The notes below the pieces were generated by a model. It saw only the letters and a list, made by a program, of their open reading frames with translations, was not told the DNA's origin and did no database searches. A stretch of DNA of 64,000 nt from Poa pratensis. Lineage: Eukaryota; Streptophyta; Magnoliopsida; Poales; Poaceae. A program made the translations under genes and the position numbers. Each line of letters begins with the position of its first letter. The first letter of the stretch is position 1. The stretch is from contig CAMZMU010000123.1 of the NCBI GenBank assembly GCA_947311845.1, positions 13,049,347 through 13,113,346 of the forward strand, read 5' to 3'. This document shows positions 12,367 through 26,915 of the stretch, piece after piece.

Positions 12367-13882
12367 ACTATGCACCCAAACATTTATACCTTGAGGTTTG
12401 CTTTCTCTGGGTCATTGTTATCTTGTTTGCTTGCTGACCACGTAGCTGTAACTGACCCTGGAGTATTTTTATTCCTACCAGGTAACTTTAGTTTGCAGCA
12501 GGACTAAGAGAGCAGTGCTGCTGGATTTGCAGCACTTGTTCTTACCTGGCAAAAATCATCCTTGTATTCATAAGGTATGTATTGTACCCAGAAATCATCC
12601 TTGCATTCACAAGGTAGTACGTAAATGCACATGGATAATGGTCTCCTAACTGGGCCTATTCGAGCGTGCTTGTGTGCTATTGTCTGTTTATTAATACAAC
12701 TATTCTTGCCATTCACACATTCTAGTTTTGTGCAAGTTGATTACTGCTCATTGATAATGATTTTTGGGATGAAACTCTGCAGGTTGTCCTTATCATGATC
12801 AACATATGCCTGGAGATCATGAAGTGTCCCGATGGATGGGGCAATATCTCAAGAGCAACGGCTGCTCTGGTCAGTTGGGCTTGGTTCGAATCCTTTCCTG
12901 GTTGGACTGATCATTGGTGGAGAGTGAAGCACCAGATACAGCATCATTGATGCTGTATCTGACAAGTCATGGAGATATAGTGGATGCTGGAATGGAGTAC
13001 AGCAGCCCTGTAAGGTTGACTGTCACGAGTCCGAGTCTTGTGTTGGTCTGTTGTCATGATCTATCCTGTGGTTCGCACTAGGGCTACTGAAAATCAAATA
13101 ATGGATTTCTGGTACCTTACTTAGGGCTTACCCAGGATGTTCAGTTTACCCAAAGGGTGGTCGGAGATGGTCCTCCTTCTGTATCCCAACTGGTAATCAG
13201 ACCTTCTCTGCGTTACTAAGCAACTGGTAGTCAGATCAAGATGCATTCTTATCCTTGGTACAGTTGGTTACAGTACCAGACCTGTTATTCTTCTGCACCT
13301 TGGCCCAGAAGTTCTAATTTACTTTTACAGTGCTCTGAGCTTCGATAGCTACAAGAGTCGTCTTAATGTACTTTAATAAAACAGTCCGTTGAGAATCCAG
13401 TGATGTGGTGTAGCATCATGGGTTTTCACAAACTTGGTCATGTTGTATTGTGCAGTCTTGGATTGAGTGAACTGGGGATTCAGAAAGGCAAGTGTCGATA
13501 TCGATGTTGTATATTTACTATGTTCCTTTGATTTTCGAATATACAATTGTTCAAACTTCTTGCTTTTCTGGTACCTAGCAGCACTGACTGGGGCTAATAA
13601 CTTTGCCAAGATCATGTACACGTTATCAAGTTTGATCCTTTCTGCTACTCCCCATCAGAGCCAACCGACAGTACTTTAAAGTGAGCGCTTTATGAGCAAA
13701 CCAATGTTACAATTTTTACATTCTATGTGCTGCAAGCCACAAGGGTACCATTCTAGCTGCTTGGACTTCACATGCACTGCACCATTGTGATGGCTTTTGA
13801 AATGAACACACTCCAGCTGGAACACTACTGTACTCCGTAAACGCAACTTGCAAGAGCTTATGGTTGGATGTTGGAGCATCCA
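12367..13882 (+). other. 3' region of the RRM gene and convergent intergenic space
   Basis: Just after the stop there are sites suggesting introns in the 3' UTR (for example CCAG before 12481). A polyadenylation-type AATAAA is at 13375-13380. Nothing coding is supported. The DGAT2 stop codon on the opposite strand follows at 13883, so the two transcripts may end close together or overlap. Confidence 0.5.
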
Positions 13883-16188
<2,306 letters not shown>

Positions 16189-16538
16189 TCCGCTGGTCCG
16201 CCGGCGCGGGGAGGGGAGCCTCGAGGCCGGGGGAGTCGGGAGATGGGGAGAGAAACAGAGTGTTCTGCTCGTGCGGAGTCCGCTTCTCCCGCGTGCGTCG
16301 CGCGCCCTCTGGACTCTTCTTCTCCGTAGATTTTGTCCGTGCGCGCGGGGGCGGAGCCGTGGACCAGAGCGGTGCCGTGCCGATTCTCGCCGCGCAGCCA
16401 GATCGGGCGGAGGGCCGTCGGATGGTGTCGTGTGGCGTGCCCGCCCACGCGGCCTCCTTTGCCGCCGGTGTCGTGCTCGTGCGCCGCGGTACGTTTGACC
16501 CTTTTGCTCCGGCGTCCAGATGGTTCCCTTTGCCTGAT

Positions 16539-17600
16539 TTTTTTTTTTTTTTTGAACAAAGGGAAGGGCCCCGAAGGACCCGGAAGCTGCTTTATAATTC
16601 ATCGGTGGGATTACATTTTGCAGAAACACCCAAATTAAAAAGGAAATTACAAACAGGGCCTGCAAATTTACATAAAGGACTCCAAAGGGAAAACATAAAA
16701 AGCAATTGAGTCCCTCTCCATCGAAGCTTGACGACGAACTCAACGGCCGGAGCAGCGATGCCATCACCGGGGACGAACCACTTGGTACAGCATCTCTGAT
16801 GAATCTTCAGCCGGAGTTGAGTAGCCTCCGAGATGGCCTGCAGCCAGGAGGTTGAATAGCCACAAGAACGTGGCCTTGGAGGGCCGCCATTCGGCCATAA
16901 CAGGCAGAGGCAAGACAGCCATCGCCGTCGCACGTCCTCTGCTGAAGAACTCCAGAAGATAGCAGCTTCGATGCAAAGCAGCGACAGAGCCCTGCTCGCA
17001 TCTTTCCCAAACCCTTCACCACCAGCCAACTCTCGCCTCCAAATCCACGCGTGCCGACCACCATGATTAACAAGCAGCAGAAGGAAAACAGAGAGATGAA
17101 CAGCAGTAAGAGCAGAGCGCTGATTGGAAGAGCTCGTCGGCGACCACCCCGCCATCGACTTCCGCCACGGAAGCTCGGCAAAGGAAGCCATCAACGCCTC
17201 ACCAGCGTCGCGCCCAGACGCCAGATCGGGGAAGCTCAAACCAGCCTTATTGTCAGAGATGCTTGATCTCCCCGCCACCAGCCGGCCTACCTCCTGCCAC
17301 CAGAGATACGCCGCCGTGACGAGCAGAAGCAAGGCGCCCTGGATCTGGCCGGAGAAATCCAGAGACCTACTCCCACACACCCATCCAGGCTAACCTACGG
17401 CATAAAGCCAGATCGAACTAACTAAGACTACTACTAGTATGTACAGGAGGAGCCTACCACCTATTCCATCCTCTCGCCGGCCGGCCGTACCTCCGGGGAG
17501 AAGGAAGGAGAGGGGCGGCGGAGGAACTTTCGAGACGACTCTCAAGGAGGCGAAGCTGAGCGAGAGAGAAAAGAGCCCCCTCTCCCAGTGCCACCACTAA
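16539..17600 (-). mobile_element. Non-LTR retroposon with 14-bp TSD, upstream of DGAT2
   Basis: A poly-T run of about 16 (poly-A on the minus strand) starts at 16539, and the 1062-bp insert is flanked by the 14-bp direct repeat TCCCTTTGCCTGAT at 16525-16538 and 17601-17614. This is the signature of LINE-mediated insertion. The minus strand has a long open frame (16592-17380) but no reverse transcriptase motif, so it is a non-autonomous or 5'-truncated element, or a retrocopy. It sits about 350 bp upstream of the DGAT2 ATG, in its likely promoter or 5' UTR. Confidence 0.8.
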
Positions 17601-17779
17601 TCCCTTTGCCTGATCAACCACCGATCCGATCGGCCCAGCTGGGAAGTCTAATGGGACGGGCGTGTGCGCGGTGGACTTTATATGTGAGCACGTGTGGGGC
17701 TGTAAACGGAAAATGTAAGTCAGAGAATCGCGTTCGCACTCCGCACCGTCACGCGACGCCACCGGTCAACGTCCCGAAA

Positions 17780-18770
17780 GACTTGGAACTTCATTGAGCT
17801 GGGTTTACATCTTGAAGATAAGGCGCACATAAGGAAAATAAATACACACAGTGTCATACAATTTGCACGAAGGACCTCAAAACTATAACAAGAAAAGCGA
17901 CCAGGTCCAGCTCCTTCACCAGCACGACGGATCAGAGATGCGGCGCAACAATCCTCAACTTCGCCAGGGAGGAACCACTTGGGAAGGAGAGGCGGGAGCA
18001 CGCTGCCTAAGGCTGTGCACGGTTAACCGAAAACCGAGAAACCGAACTGAAAAAACCAAAACCGAACCGAAATTGTGGTTATTTTGGTTTCCGGTTAAGG
18101 TTACGGTTAGTAAAATAGCTAACCATATGTCTTGCGGTTAATACGGTTAATAACCGAAAACCGAATGGTTAACCAAAAAACCTAAATGCATATTAACTTT
18201 TATTAATTTGCTACTTTTATTGACTTTTATTAACTTTACGGGTTACTTGTAGCATGTGATTTGCTACTTGTATAGACTTTTATTAACTTTATGGGTTATT
18301 TGGTTACTTTGGATCATATGCCTATTAATTTTATGGTCTATTTCGTTATTTTGTAATATATGGCCACAAAAAGAAATTGTCATTTTAAAATTCACGTCAA
18401 CTTAGGTTAATTTGGTTATTACCGAAACCGAACCGAATTTAAATGGTTATAACCGAAACCGAACCGTATTCTCGTACAAAACCGTATAAATAAAAAAACC
18501 ATATAAACCGAACCGAATTAACCATATTAACCGAACGCGCAGCCAGAACGCTGCCCGTGACTCAAAGGGACTCTGAAACGACAACTTGGCATGGAAGTTG
18601 AAAATACCACCTACGTCGGCCGGTGGAAACCGTTCGGGCGGGAGTGGTCGCCGCATGACCATGATGAATGCCATCGTGACTGCCGGCGTGAGAGCACTTC
18701 CAAGAGAAGCCTCAACGCCCCCTTGCCGCAGGAACCGCCAGCCGTCGCAGGGAACGAGAAATCCGTCCTT
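17780..18770 (-). mobile_element. Retroposon-like sequence split by a hAT MITE
   Basis: 17780-18007 resembles the left part of the element at 16539 in the order of its words (GGAACTTCATTGAGCTGGG..., AGGTCCAGCTCC, ACCACTTGG against AGTCCCTCTCC and ACCACTTGG), so it probably belongs to the same superfamily. The sequence resumes after the hAT MITE at 18548. No poly-T or TSD was found, and the right boundary is uncertain. Confidence 0.4.
18008..18547. mobile_element. hAT-type MITE, 540 bp, TSD ACGCTGCC
   Basis: Flanked by an exact 8-bp direct repeat ACGCTGCC (18000-18007 and 18548-18555), the size expected for hAT elements. Left end TAAGGCTGTGCACGGTTAACC pairs with the right end, whose reverse complement is TCTGGCTGCGCGTTCGGTTAA. 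Both subterminal regions are packed with ACCGAAACCGAA/GGTTAACCG words. No coding capacity. Confidence 0.8.
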
Positions 18771-19320
18771 TGCACGCATCTTCGTGTCATCGTGTGTTCA
18801 CCATCGAGATATTGGCATCATACAAACTTACAAATCTGTTGCCGGTTCAAAACCCGACAGTTGGTGCGACAAGTATGGACCTTGTGCTCCATTCTCAACA
18901 TCATCGATGGGTTCATCCACCGCTACCACATGCTCTCACTTGCCGCTACGACATTCTCATCAGCATTGACGTGCAAGGCCAAACGCTCAAGAGGACGAAC
19001 GACGATGCGGAACTAACGAAAAGGGCCGATAAGCTTAAGACCACGTCCACCGACACGACAAACATGAGCACAAATCAGAAGACTTACATTGTCAAGAAAG
19101 TCAAGGGTGTCATGAAGGAGAGGAAATCAAAGGTCAAATAATGATTTTTATGCATTTGTGATTATGTATTTGGTGGTGTGGCGGACTTCGATTTTATGCA
19201 TTTGATGGCTAAACCTGTTGTTGGCATTGTGGTAGATTAATTTTGTTTCAAATGCAAAAAAAATGCACAAAATTGGATAGCGCCGGCCGTTTGTGGCGGG
19301 TGGCCCTGTGAACAGCTCTC
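18771..19320. other. Unassigned repeat-like DNA
   Basis: Open frames of up to about 140 codons cross this stretch but none matches a family I recognise. The last 200 bp (ATGCATTTGATGG..., GCAAAAAAAATGCACAAAATT, GCGCCGGCCGTTTGTGGCGG) looks like a MITE or transposon end, without an identifiable TSD. Confidence 0.35.
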
Positions 19321-20435
19321 TGAAAGGACAAGGGTGTCGCCTAGAGGGGGGGGGGTGAATAGGCGATTAAAACTTTTCCGGTTTAGGCTTGATAATTGCG
19401 GAATAAAACTATGTGTTTAAATTAACAAGCCAACAACCTAAATAAACTAGGCTCACCTATGTGCACCAACAACTTATGCTAAGCAAGACAAGCAACAAGG
19501 TGATAGCAATAGAATACTTCAAGCACGAAGGCTATCATAATGTAAAGTGCATAAGTAAAAAGCTCGGGTATAGAAATAACCGAGGCACACGGAGACGAGG
19601 ATGTATTCCCGAGTCCTCCTTGTTAAGGGAGTACGTCTCGTTGGAGAGGTGTGAACCAACACAATGGTTCAACAACCACAAAGGTTTCACCTTCTTCTCC
19701 GATGAACCGCAACACAAAGGTTTGGTTCACCTTCCACTATCGGAATCCTTCGAGGCGGAAATCCGGAGCCTTTCAACAACGATCCGGGGCACAACCCACA
19801 ACGGGATTGGGGGCACCCGAACAGCTACAAGTGACCACACAAGGGTCTCAACCACCACACGGGCGTCTAGGGTCCAAAGACCCAAGAGTAACAAGTTCAC
19901 AACCTTTCAACTTCCACGAATCCTCGTGGAGAGCACAAACCGATGCAATGAAGCAATGGCAAGAGCACAAGTGCTCAAATCCTTCACTCTCAAATCCCAC
20001 CACAAGCAACTAATGCTTATGGGGGGAGAAGAGAGGAAGAACAAAGAGGAGATGCACCAAAAACTCCAAGATCAAGATCTACTAGGTTCCCATCACTTAG
20101 AGGAGAAATGAAATGGATGAATATGTAGATCTAGATCTCCTCTCAATTTCCCTCAAAGATATGCAAGAATCATGGGAGGGAATGAGAGGAAGGCAAGCTT
20201 TTCCAAGGGTCAACAATGGAAGAGAGAGGGGAGAAAAACTTGCTCAAGAGTTGTTCAAAAACAATGAGGAAGAAGACCCCTTTTAAAAAGGTCACAAAGT
20301 GACCGTTGGGCTGAGCAGCCTCGCAGTGGCCTGGGCCGGCCTGTGAGCCGGCCTGCTCACCGACCCGCCCGGCCTAGAGCCCGATTTGGGCCGGTCTGAG
20401 AGCCGGCCTGCCTGCTGACTCGCCCGCGCCCGGCC

Positions 20436-20590
20436 TTGGGCCCGGTTTGGGCCGGCCAGGAAACCGGCCACCCGGCAGAGGCGACCGGACTTGGGCCCGG
20501 TTTGAGCCGGCCTGGCAACCGGCCACCCGACAGAGGCGACCGGACTTGGGGCCGGTTTGGTCCGGCCTGGCAACCGGCCACCCAGAAAAC
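20436..20590. repeat. 55-bp GC-rich tandem repeat, about 2.8 units
   Basis: Units start at 20436, 20491 and 20546 with TTGGGCCCGGTTTGGGCCGG and contain AACCGGCCACCCG and GGCGACCGGAC. Shorter related GGCCGGCCTG words extend left to about 20330 and recur at 21690-21730 in the opposite arm. Confidence 0.8.
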
Positions 20591-22160
20591 CAACTTGTAA
20601 AAATCATATGTTTTTCAATAAAAATCCAAATGGGATGAAACGAACAAGGTTGGAAAGATAACGACAAGGTTGGAAATATTAAGGGTCACAAATATGGAGA
20701 TATCACACATGGGAGGTGTGGACCTTATCTCGAGGAGGACCGGTAATATTTCCAACACCGAGAATGCAACAAGTTTTCCATCCGGACTCCGATTTCGATG
20801 ATCTTGGGTTTGTTGGAATCGCAATGAGGAGCATTACAAGATCATGCAGAAACATCATAGTCCATCATGTGAGGAGGAAATCAAATGTAGAGAGGTAAAC
20901 CTCTCTATAAAAAGATGAACCGGCAAAACCTCCAAAACCAAAAACGCAACAAGGTTTCAATACGACATCCGTTTTCGGTGAACTAGAGTTTGGTATGGAG
21001 ATGAACACAAGCTCTAAATTCTCACATGGATAAAAGGCAAATAAGAACAAAGAAAGATGATATGCCAAGTATGCAAAGGTTTGAGCTCTCCACAAAGATA
21101 CGATCAAGTTACTCACTTGAGAGCCCCTCTTGATAGTACGCCGTCTATCCTATAACCCGGTCTCCACTAACACCACGAGACCGGTAAAATAGAAAAACCT
21201 ATCAAGATCATACCTTTGCCTTGCGCATTCCACTTGAGCTCGATGATGACGATCTTGACTCTCTCAAGTTGGAACACCTTTCTTGATTGTGCTTGCTAGC
21301 ACATGCTTGATGAAGACTTCTCCAATTACTCCCCCATACACCATTATGGGAGAGCCTTGCTAAACTCTGTCTTCATGAATCCACTTGCACTTCATCTTCT
21401 TATCTTGATATAGATGATGGCTTGGAGATAAACATGAATGTTCACTCAATCTTCTTTTCCAGGCCATGCTTGCAATAAGCTCAACTCTAGATGACCATTC
21501 TTCATATAAATCCTTGGATAGAATCTTGGTCATCATATAATCTTCTAGAGTCCAACACATGAACTCCAATCTTTTCCTATGGACAAGATCTACAAGAATA
21601 TCTCAATGCAAACATTAGTACATAAGGATTGTCATTAATTACCAAAACCACGCATGGGGCCCCAAGGCGGTTTGCTCGGGTGCCAGGCCGGCCCTCCAGC
21701 CGGCCTAGGCCGGCCCCAAGGCCGGTCCCGTGATTTCTGCCCAACGGTCACTTTTTGGGAGAACCTTTTTAAGGGGGTTTCTTCCCCAACGGTTCTCTAA
21801 CACTTGGAGCAAGTTTTTCTCCCCTCTCCTCCATTGTTGATCTTTGGAAAAAGCTTGCCTTCCTCCCATTTCCTCCCATGATTCTTGCATATCTTTGAGG
21901 AAAATTGAGAGGAGATCTAGATCTACATATTCATCCAATCCATTGCTCCTCTAAGTGAGGGGAACCTAGTAGATCTTGATCTTGAAGTTCCATTTATCGT
22001 GTTCTTCGTTGTTCTTTCTCTCTTCTCCCCCATAAGCATTAGTTGCTTGTGGTGGGATTCGAGAGTGAAGGATTTGAGCCTTGTGCTCTTGTCATTGCTT
22101 CGTTGCATCGGTTTGTTCTCTCCACGAGGATTCGTGGAAGTTGAAAGCTTGTGAACTTGT

Positions 22161-23693
22161 TGATGCATGTAAAATGCATACATGAACTTTGCACTTTAAT
22201 TGCTTATATTCTAATCATATTTGCATCATATAAGGGTTATATCAATGTTTTATAATGATTTTGGGAATACTTCATAGTTTTCCCATTTATTTGGAATTAA
22301 CCCTGTTTTTCCAGAAAACATCTTTTTTAGTGTTTCAGACTTTCCGAGAGCTTCGGGACTCCAAAAAGGGCAAGGTCAAAGAGCACGGTTCAGAATTTTC
22401 GAGACGAACGTAATGGGCTTAAATTGAATACCAGGAGCCCAACAGGCTAGAAATGGGAGGATCCCACGCGGCCTAAAGTACATGGCCGCGTGGGCCCAGC
22501 TCGTTTCCACCTCGGAGCTCCGTGGCCGTCGATCTTTCGTCCACCGACTTCGTCTTGACCTAAAAACGCCTATAAAAAAGGTCCCCTGGCGTTTCGCAAA
22601 AGGAGGCGGCGGAGAAACACGAAACAGAAGACAGAAGGCTGCCGCCGGAGAAGATCGGAGGGGGGAAACGCTGCCGGAATCACCTCCGGTAGGCTCCTCC
22701 ATCCCCCTCCGGAAGTCTCCATCATCACCACCGTGAAGACCAGCACCATCTCCACCACCATCTTCGTGATCCACTTCATCCCCCTCATAGTTTGAGATTG
22801 TTCGAACCCTAGCTATTGTCTAAGTACTATTCTACATGTTTGTGAATTGTTACTTGTCATTGTTTAGTGGGGAGATTATATTTTCAAATTGTGTTGTATC
22901 ACTTATACCATTGAATCATATCATGTCTTCGCGTTGTGAATAGTTCTCTCATGTTCCTGGGGGCATAGGATGGATTGGCAATGATTTCTACTTAACATGT
23001 ATTGAGTATTTGGTCAAGTTTTTATCTTTTATGATTGTCTTGATGTACAATGTATGAAGTGCACCATACATTGAGTAATGCATGAAGGTGTTTCACACTA
23101 GTGTAATGAATTGAGAGAGACTTGGGAGGACACGTAAACCTGAGACCGAGTCATGAAGTTACATTAGGAGGGGATTTATATCGGGGACCTTAGAGTGTAA
23201 TGCTATGGTGGGACCTTTTGTCTTAATAACTCTTGTGCAGTCATTTACTTGGCCACATGATCCATCATAAGGGGTTTAGTTTATTTATTTAGCTACACCT
23301 AATTATGGCTCCGTCCAAAGAAGATTAAAACTTGACAAAATGTTTACCTTGTTGTTCTAGAAATATTTTTGCCATGAAATCCATGTAGCCCTTGGGAACG
23401 TTTTCCACGCATAAGAAACACCACTCAAGCTTGTCCTCTTGCTGCATAGGAGATTGGGCTTTCTCTCTCTTTGAGAGCTTTCACTCATCATATTTTATTT
23501 TCAGCTTTGCATTCTCAACACCAAAAAACCCAAAAACACTTGCATCATTTTAGTTTGTCTAGTGCATAGATAATAAGAGAAGTGACACTCTTATTTGAGA
23601 GGATAAATACTTATACCTTCTACTCCTCGTGGGATCGATACTAATACTTACACAGCGAAGACTTCAACGATCTCCTGCACTTGGGAGTCATCA
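22161..23693 (+). mobile_element. LTR (1533 bp), left copy, directly bounded by TSD CTTGT on both sides
   Basis: Starts TGATGCATGTAAAATGCATA and ends TTGGGAGTCATCA. CTTGT precedes it at 22156-22160 and follows it at 23694-23698, so in isolation it looks like a solo LTR inserted in the right arm of the long-TIR element. It is about 98.7 percent identical to 35660-37202, which has a 9-bp insertion. See the chimeric arrangement described in the findings. Confidence 0.85.
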
Positions 23694-25214
23694 CTTGTTA
23701 CTCTTGGGTCTTTGGACCCTAGACGCCCGTGTGGTGGTTGAGACCCTTGTGTGGTCACTTGTAGCTGTTCGGGAGACCCCAATCCCGTTGTGGGTTGTGC
23801 CCGGATCGTTGTTGAAAGGCTCCGGATTTCCGCCTCGAAGGATTCCGATAGTGGAAGGTGAACCAAACCTTTGTGGTGCGGTTCATCGGAGAAGAAGGTG
23901 AAACCTTTGTGGTTGTTGAACCATTGTATTGGTTCACACCTCTCCAACGAGACGTACTCACTTAACAAGGAGACATACATCCTCGTCTCCGCGTGCCTCG
24001 GTTATTTCTATACCGAGCTTTTTACTTATGCACTTTACATTGTGATAGCCTTCGTGCTTGAAGTATTCTATATTGCTATCACCTTGTTGCTTGTCTTGCT
24101 TAGTATAAGTTGTTGGTGCACATAGGTGAGCCTAGTTTATTTAGATTGTTGGATTGTTAATTTAAACACATAGTTTTATTCCACAATTATCAAGCCTAAA
24201 CCGGAAAAGTTTTAATCGCCTATTCACCCCCCCCCTTCTCTAGGCGACATCCTTGTCCTTTCACATGCCCAAAAGAAAACAAAGAGAAAAAGGAAAATAA
24301 AATAAAGCCGACACCGGTGGATCAACGAAAATGACAGTGACTCGCAACCGTTGCGTCCTCTCCGGAGTATTCCCACCACAATCCTAGCGCTCTGAATCGC
24401 CGCGTACCAAGCAACACCTCCAAGAAGGAAAACAACGACGACACTGCTGCCCGGACAGGTCCTAGGGTTTCCCCCGGTACGCTCCGAGGAGTGGGGAACA
24501 GGTACACCCGACGCCCTTCAGGAAGGAAGGGTGACACTCTCAAGCGTCACCGTGTCGGTGCCAAAACGACAAGGATTTCTCCCGACCCCCAAAAAACCAC
24601 CTCCCGGACAATCCGTAGCGCTCCACCAATCTTGCCATCCACCAACATACGCACCAATGAGAACATGAGATTCCCAAGAAATAGCGAGTGATTGTATATA
24701 CAATGTTATGATTTTACTAATTCTACAAACTACCAAACGAAAGGTTAGATATTCATTGTTTTAATCAACTTAGATACAATAGACATATCCTAATATATTT
24801 GAAATGGTCGAGCAAACTGTAGCAAGTTTTCTCAGTGGTCCAGCGGTTAGGGGCGCAGTGGCAAGCCTAGCAACCCGAGTTCGAACCCCGTTGGGGCAGA
24901 ATTTCTTCTATGAAAAAATAACACCAAGGCTAGTCTTGTTTGGTTTGTTTTTCCACAACTATGAGGATCTCCCCCGCTTATAATGATCGTCGATTTTGCA
25001 TCCAATGAAAGATATTATTTCTACCAACTGATGTGTTGATAAAACAGAAAACATGTTAATGTGTGATTTTTTTTAATGCATGTACATAAAGTTCTTGTTA
25101 GTACATGAATCTAAAATAAATTACAAAAATCCAGAAATTATTGATAATGTATTGATATTTAAAAATTTATTAATAATTTGTTCACAGATGGCAAAGCATT
25201 TGGACATTTTGATA
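23694..25214 (+). repeat. Duplicated downstream flank, left copy
   Basis: About 99 percent identical to 37203-38726. It contains the outer part of the long-TIR arm (to 24263), then unassigned DNA with a CGACACCGGTGGATCAACG segment, and a SINE-like unit. It ends abruptly at GGACATTTTGATA, where a 28-bp LTR tail and the primer site follow. Confidence 0.85.
24831..24956 (+). mobile_element. tRNA-derived SINE-like element (left copy)
   Basis: RNA polymerase III promoter boxes are visible: an A-box-like TGGTCCAGCGGTTAGG near 24836 and a B box GAGTTCGAACCCC near 24878, followed by a T-rich tail. It lacks the pairing of a working tRNA acceptor stem. The same unit recurs in the duplicated flank. Confidence 0.55.
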
Positions 25215-25242
25215 AACGATCTCCTGCACTTGGGAGTCATCA
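25215..25242 (+). mobile_element. 28-bp LTR tail fragment before the primer-binding site
   Basis: ACGATCTCCTGCACTTGGG...CATCA is identical to the last bases of both LTRs. It is the only remnant of a 5' LTR directly in front of the internal domain, and shows that the junction with the preceding flank is a recombination breakpoint. Confidence 0.85.
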
Positions 25243-25253
25243 AGACAGTTTTC

Positions 25254-25271
25254 TGGCGCCGTTGCCGGGGA
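25254..25271 (+). promoter_or_regulatory. tRNA primer-binding site
   Basis: TGGCGCCGTTGCCGGGGA, the usual leader motif of cereal Gypsy elements, lies 11 bp after the LTR tail CATCA. The same motif and spacing occur in the element at the right end of the window (63724-63741). Confidence 0.8.
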
Positions 25272-25383
25272 GTGTAGCGCTTAAGTTTTTATTCTTGTTT
25301 GCACTAGATATTTATTTTCAGTTTTGCATTTAGTTTAGTTTTGCATACATCCATATATCAAAAACACAAAAAAAAAATAGAAA

Positions 25384-26915
25384 ATGGAAAATACCAAAAA
25401 AACTCATGTTCTGGGCATAATTCCGGATATAAAGGAAGCTATGTTTAGACAATTGAATGCTGCTAAGATTGCCAAGGAATATAGAGAATCAAAGGAAGGG
25501 AAAATACTAAAAGGTTTCATGATGGAATTAAATTATATTGCTGAAGAGTTGCTTTTACGCCATGATGCAACTTGTATGTTTTGCTCTGAACAAAAAGATA
25601 AGCACTTTGAATTCCAATGTAGGTTCCATGAAGAGTGTACTATTGCATCTTACCATGCTGACGATTATGCTTATTTAGGAATGGAACAAGTGGAGGAATT
25701 TGTTACTTTCAAGGCATCTTTTGAACTGCAAACTTTCATTCATGAAAATAAAACTTGCCCTATAGCTAATAAATTTGAAAGAGAGATAGATTTTATTCTT
25801 GAATATTGCATAATCAACTTCTCTCAAAATATTTATGTTGTTGAATATAATGAGCTCCCCAAGAGAGCACTGATGTTTTGCAGGAAGAAGATGATGAAAA
25901 CATAAGCTTGGAAGAGGAAGAATGTGAAGAAGTGGATAAAAACCTAAGCTTGGGGATGCCCATGCAATCTCAAGAGGATGATGGAAATGATGAACAGCTA
26001 GAGAATGAAGAGTTGGATCTCCCAACTTCACCATCAACAAATGATAGTAACACTCAAACTCAAAAATCTTTTGTTATTTATGAGAATCCATGTTATGATG
26101 AGTGTGAAACTGAAAATGCTATGGTCCTATATGATAACCCATGCTATTATGATGAAACTAATAATACTCCTTTACTTTTTAATAATGCTACTAGTGAACT
26201 TATTGATGATAATGAGGAGTATTGCTTAAATATGCTATATGATGATGCTTTAGATGATGGTCCTATGCTTATTGATAAACCTCCATGTTTAGTTGTTACT
26301 AAATTATGTGAGAATAAAAATGACATACTTGCTGTTTGTGATAGTGCTCTTACTCATGAGAGCCCTACTTTGTTCTTGAACTCTCCTACTTACACCATAA
26401 AGGAGAAATTTGCTTATGTTGAGAAATACTTATGTGGTTTGCAATTATCTTTAGTTCCAAATCTTTGTTGCAACCATGATATTAAACTTGATATTGATCT
26501 TAACAACTATTTTGAAAGAGGGAAGCATGCTAATAAACTCCAAAATAAATTTAATAATCCTCATTATGTTCCCAAATTATCTAAGTTGGAAGATTCTATT
26601 GGTTATATGGTTGAATACACTTCTACTACTTGCAACTATTATGAAAGAGGAGGTGATAAGAACCCTCTGTATGCTACTAATAATTATGGGCTGCAAGTAA
26701 CAATGCATTGGGAAACTTCATTCATATACAAAATGCCAATGCATAGAAAGAAAGTTAGACTTCGTTGTTATTATTTTTGTGTTTTGTTTTTCTCTCAACC
26801 AGGTTTCAACTTGACTATTATTTTGATTGGTTTGAGAACACCATGGGAGCCTGGTATTATGCATGGAACACTTCCCAAGAAAGAGGGGAATATCAAAGTT
26901 CAAGCTCCCTCATGA
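25384..26915 (+). pseudogene. Gag-like frame of the LTR element, broken by a frameshift
   Basis: Two overlapping frames, 25384-25905 (173 aa) and 25878-26915 (345 aa), lie in different phases. The first ends in CRKKMMKT while the second continues with an acidic stretch (EEDDENISLEEEECEEVD), so one ancestral frame appears shifted near 25880. The first is charged with Cys pairs (CMFCSEQ; CRFHEEC). The second has repeated YENPCYDE/YDNPCYYDE and MLYDDALDDGPML motifs. I associate such frames with non-autonomous Gypsy elements of Pooideae; biochemical function is unknown. Confidence 0.6.

Larger units (their letters stand above)
19321..24263. mobile_element. Element with ~1-kb terminal inverted repeats, interrupted by an LTR element
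   Basis: The left arm 19321-20311 is the reverse complement of the right arm, which is split into 21738-22160 and 23694-24263. Outer ends are TGAAAGGACAAGG and CCTTGTCCTTTCA, followed inward by GTCGCCTAGAG, a G-run and TGAATAGGCGATTAAAAC. Each arm is about 990 bp, roughly 95 percent alike, around a 1.4-kb spacer. The original element was about 3.4 kb. No transposase is recognised. No TSD was found, so I cannot assign it to Mutator or a foldback class. Mirrored open frames in the two arms (for example LKSFTLKSHHKQLMLMG) are present but unproven as genes. Confidence 0.7.

Noticed and set aside
16592..17380. Minus-strand 262-codon frame in the retroposon
   Set aside because: No recognisable domain and no reverse transcriptase motif; kept as part of the mobile element rather than called a gene.
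24831..24902. Possible tRNA gene (A and B boxes present)
   Set aside because: The sequence does not fold into a cloverleaf with a paired acceptor stem and continues into a SINE-like tail; it is also duplicated as part of a repeat.
22161..25253. Single 3.1-kb LTR with an unusual length
   Set aside because: The TSD CTTGT right after 23693, and again after 37202, shows that the LTR itself is 1.53 kb and the rest is duplicated flank.
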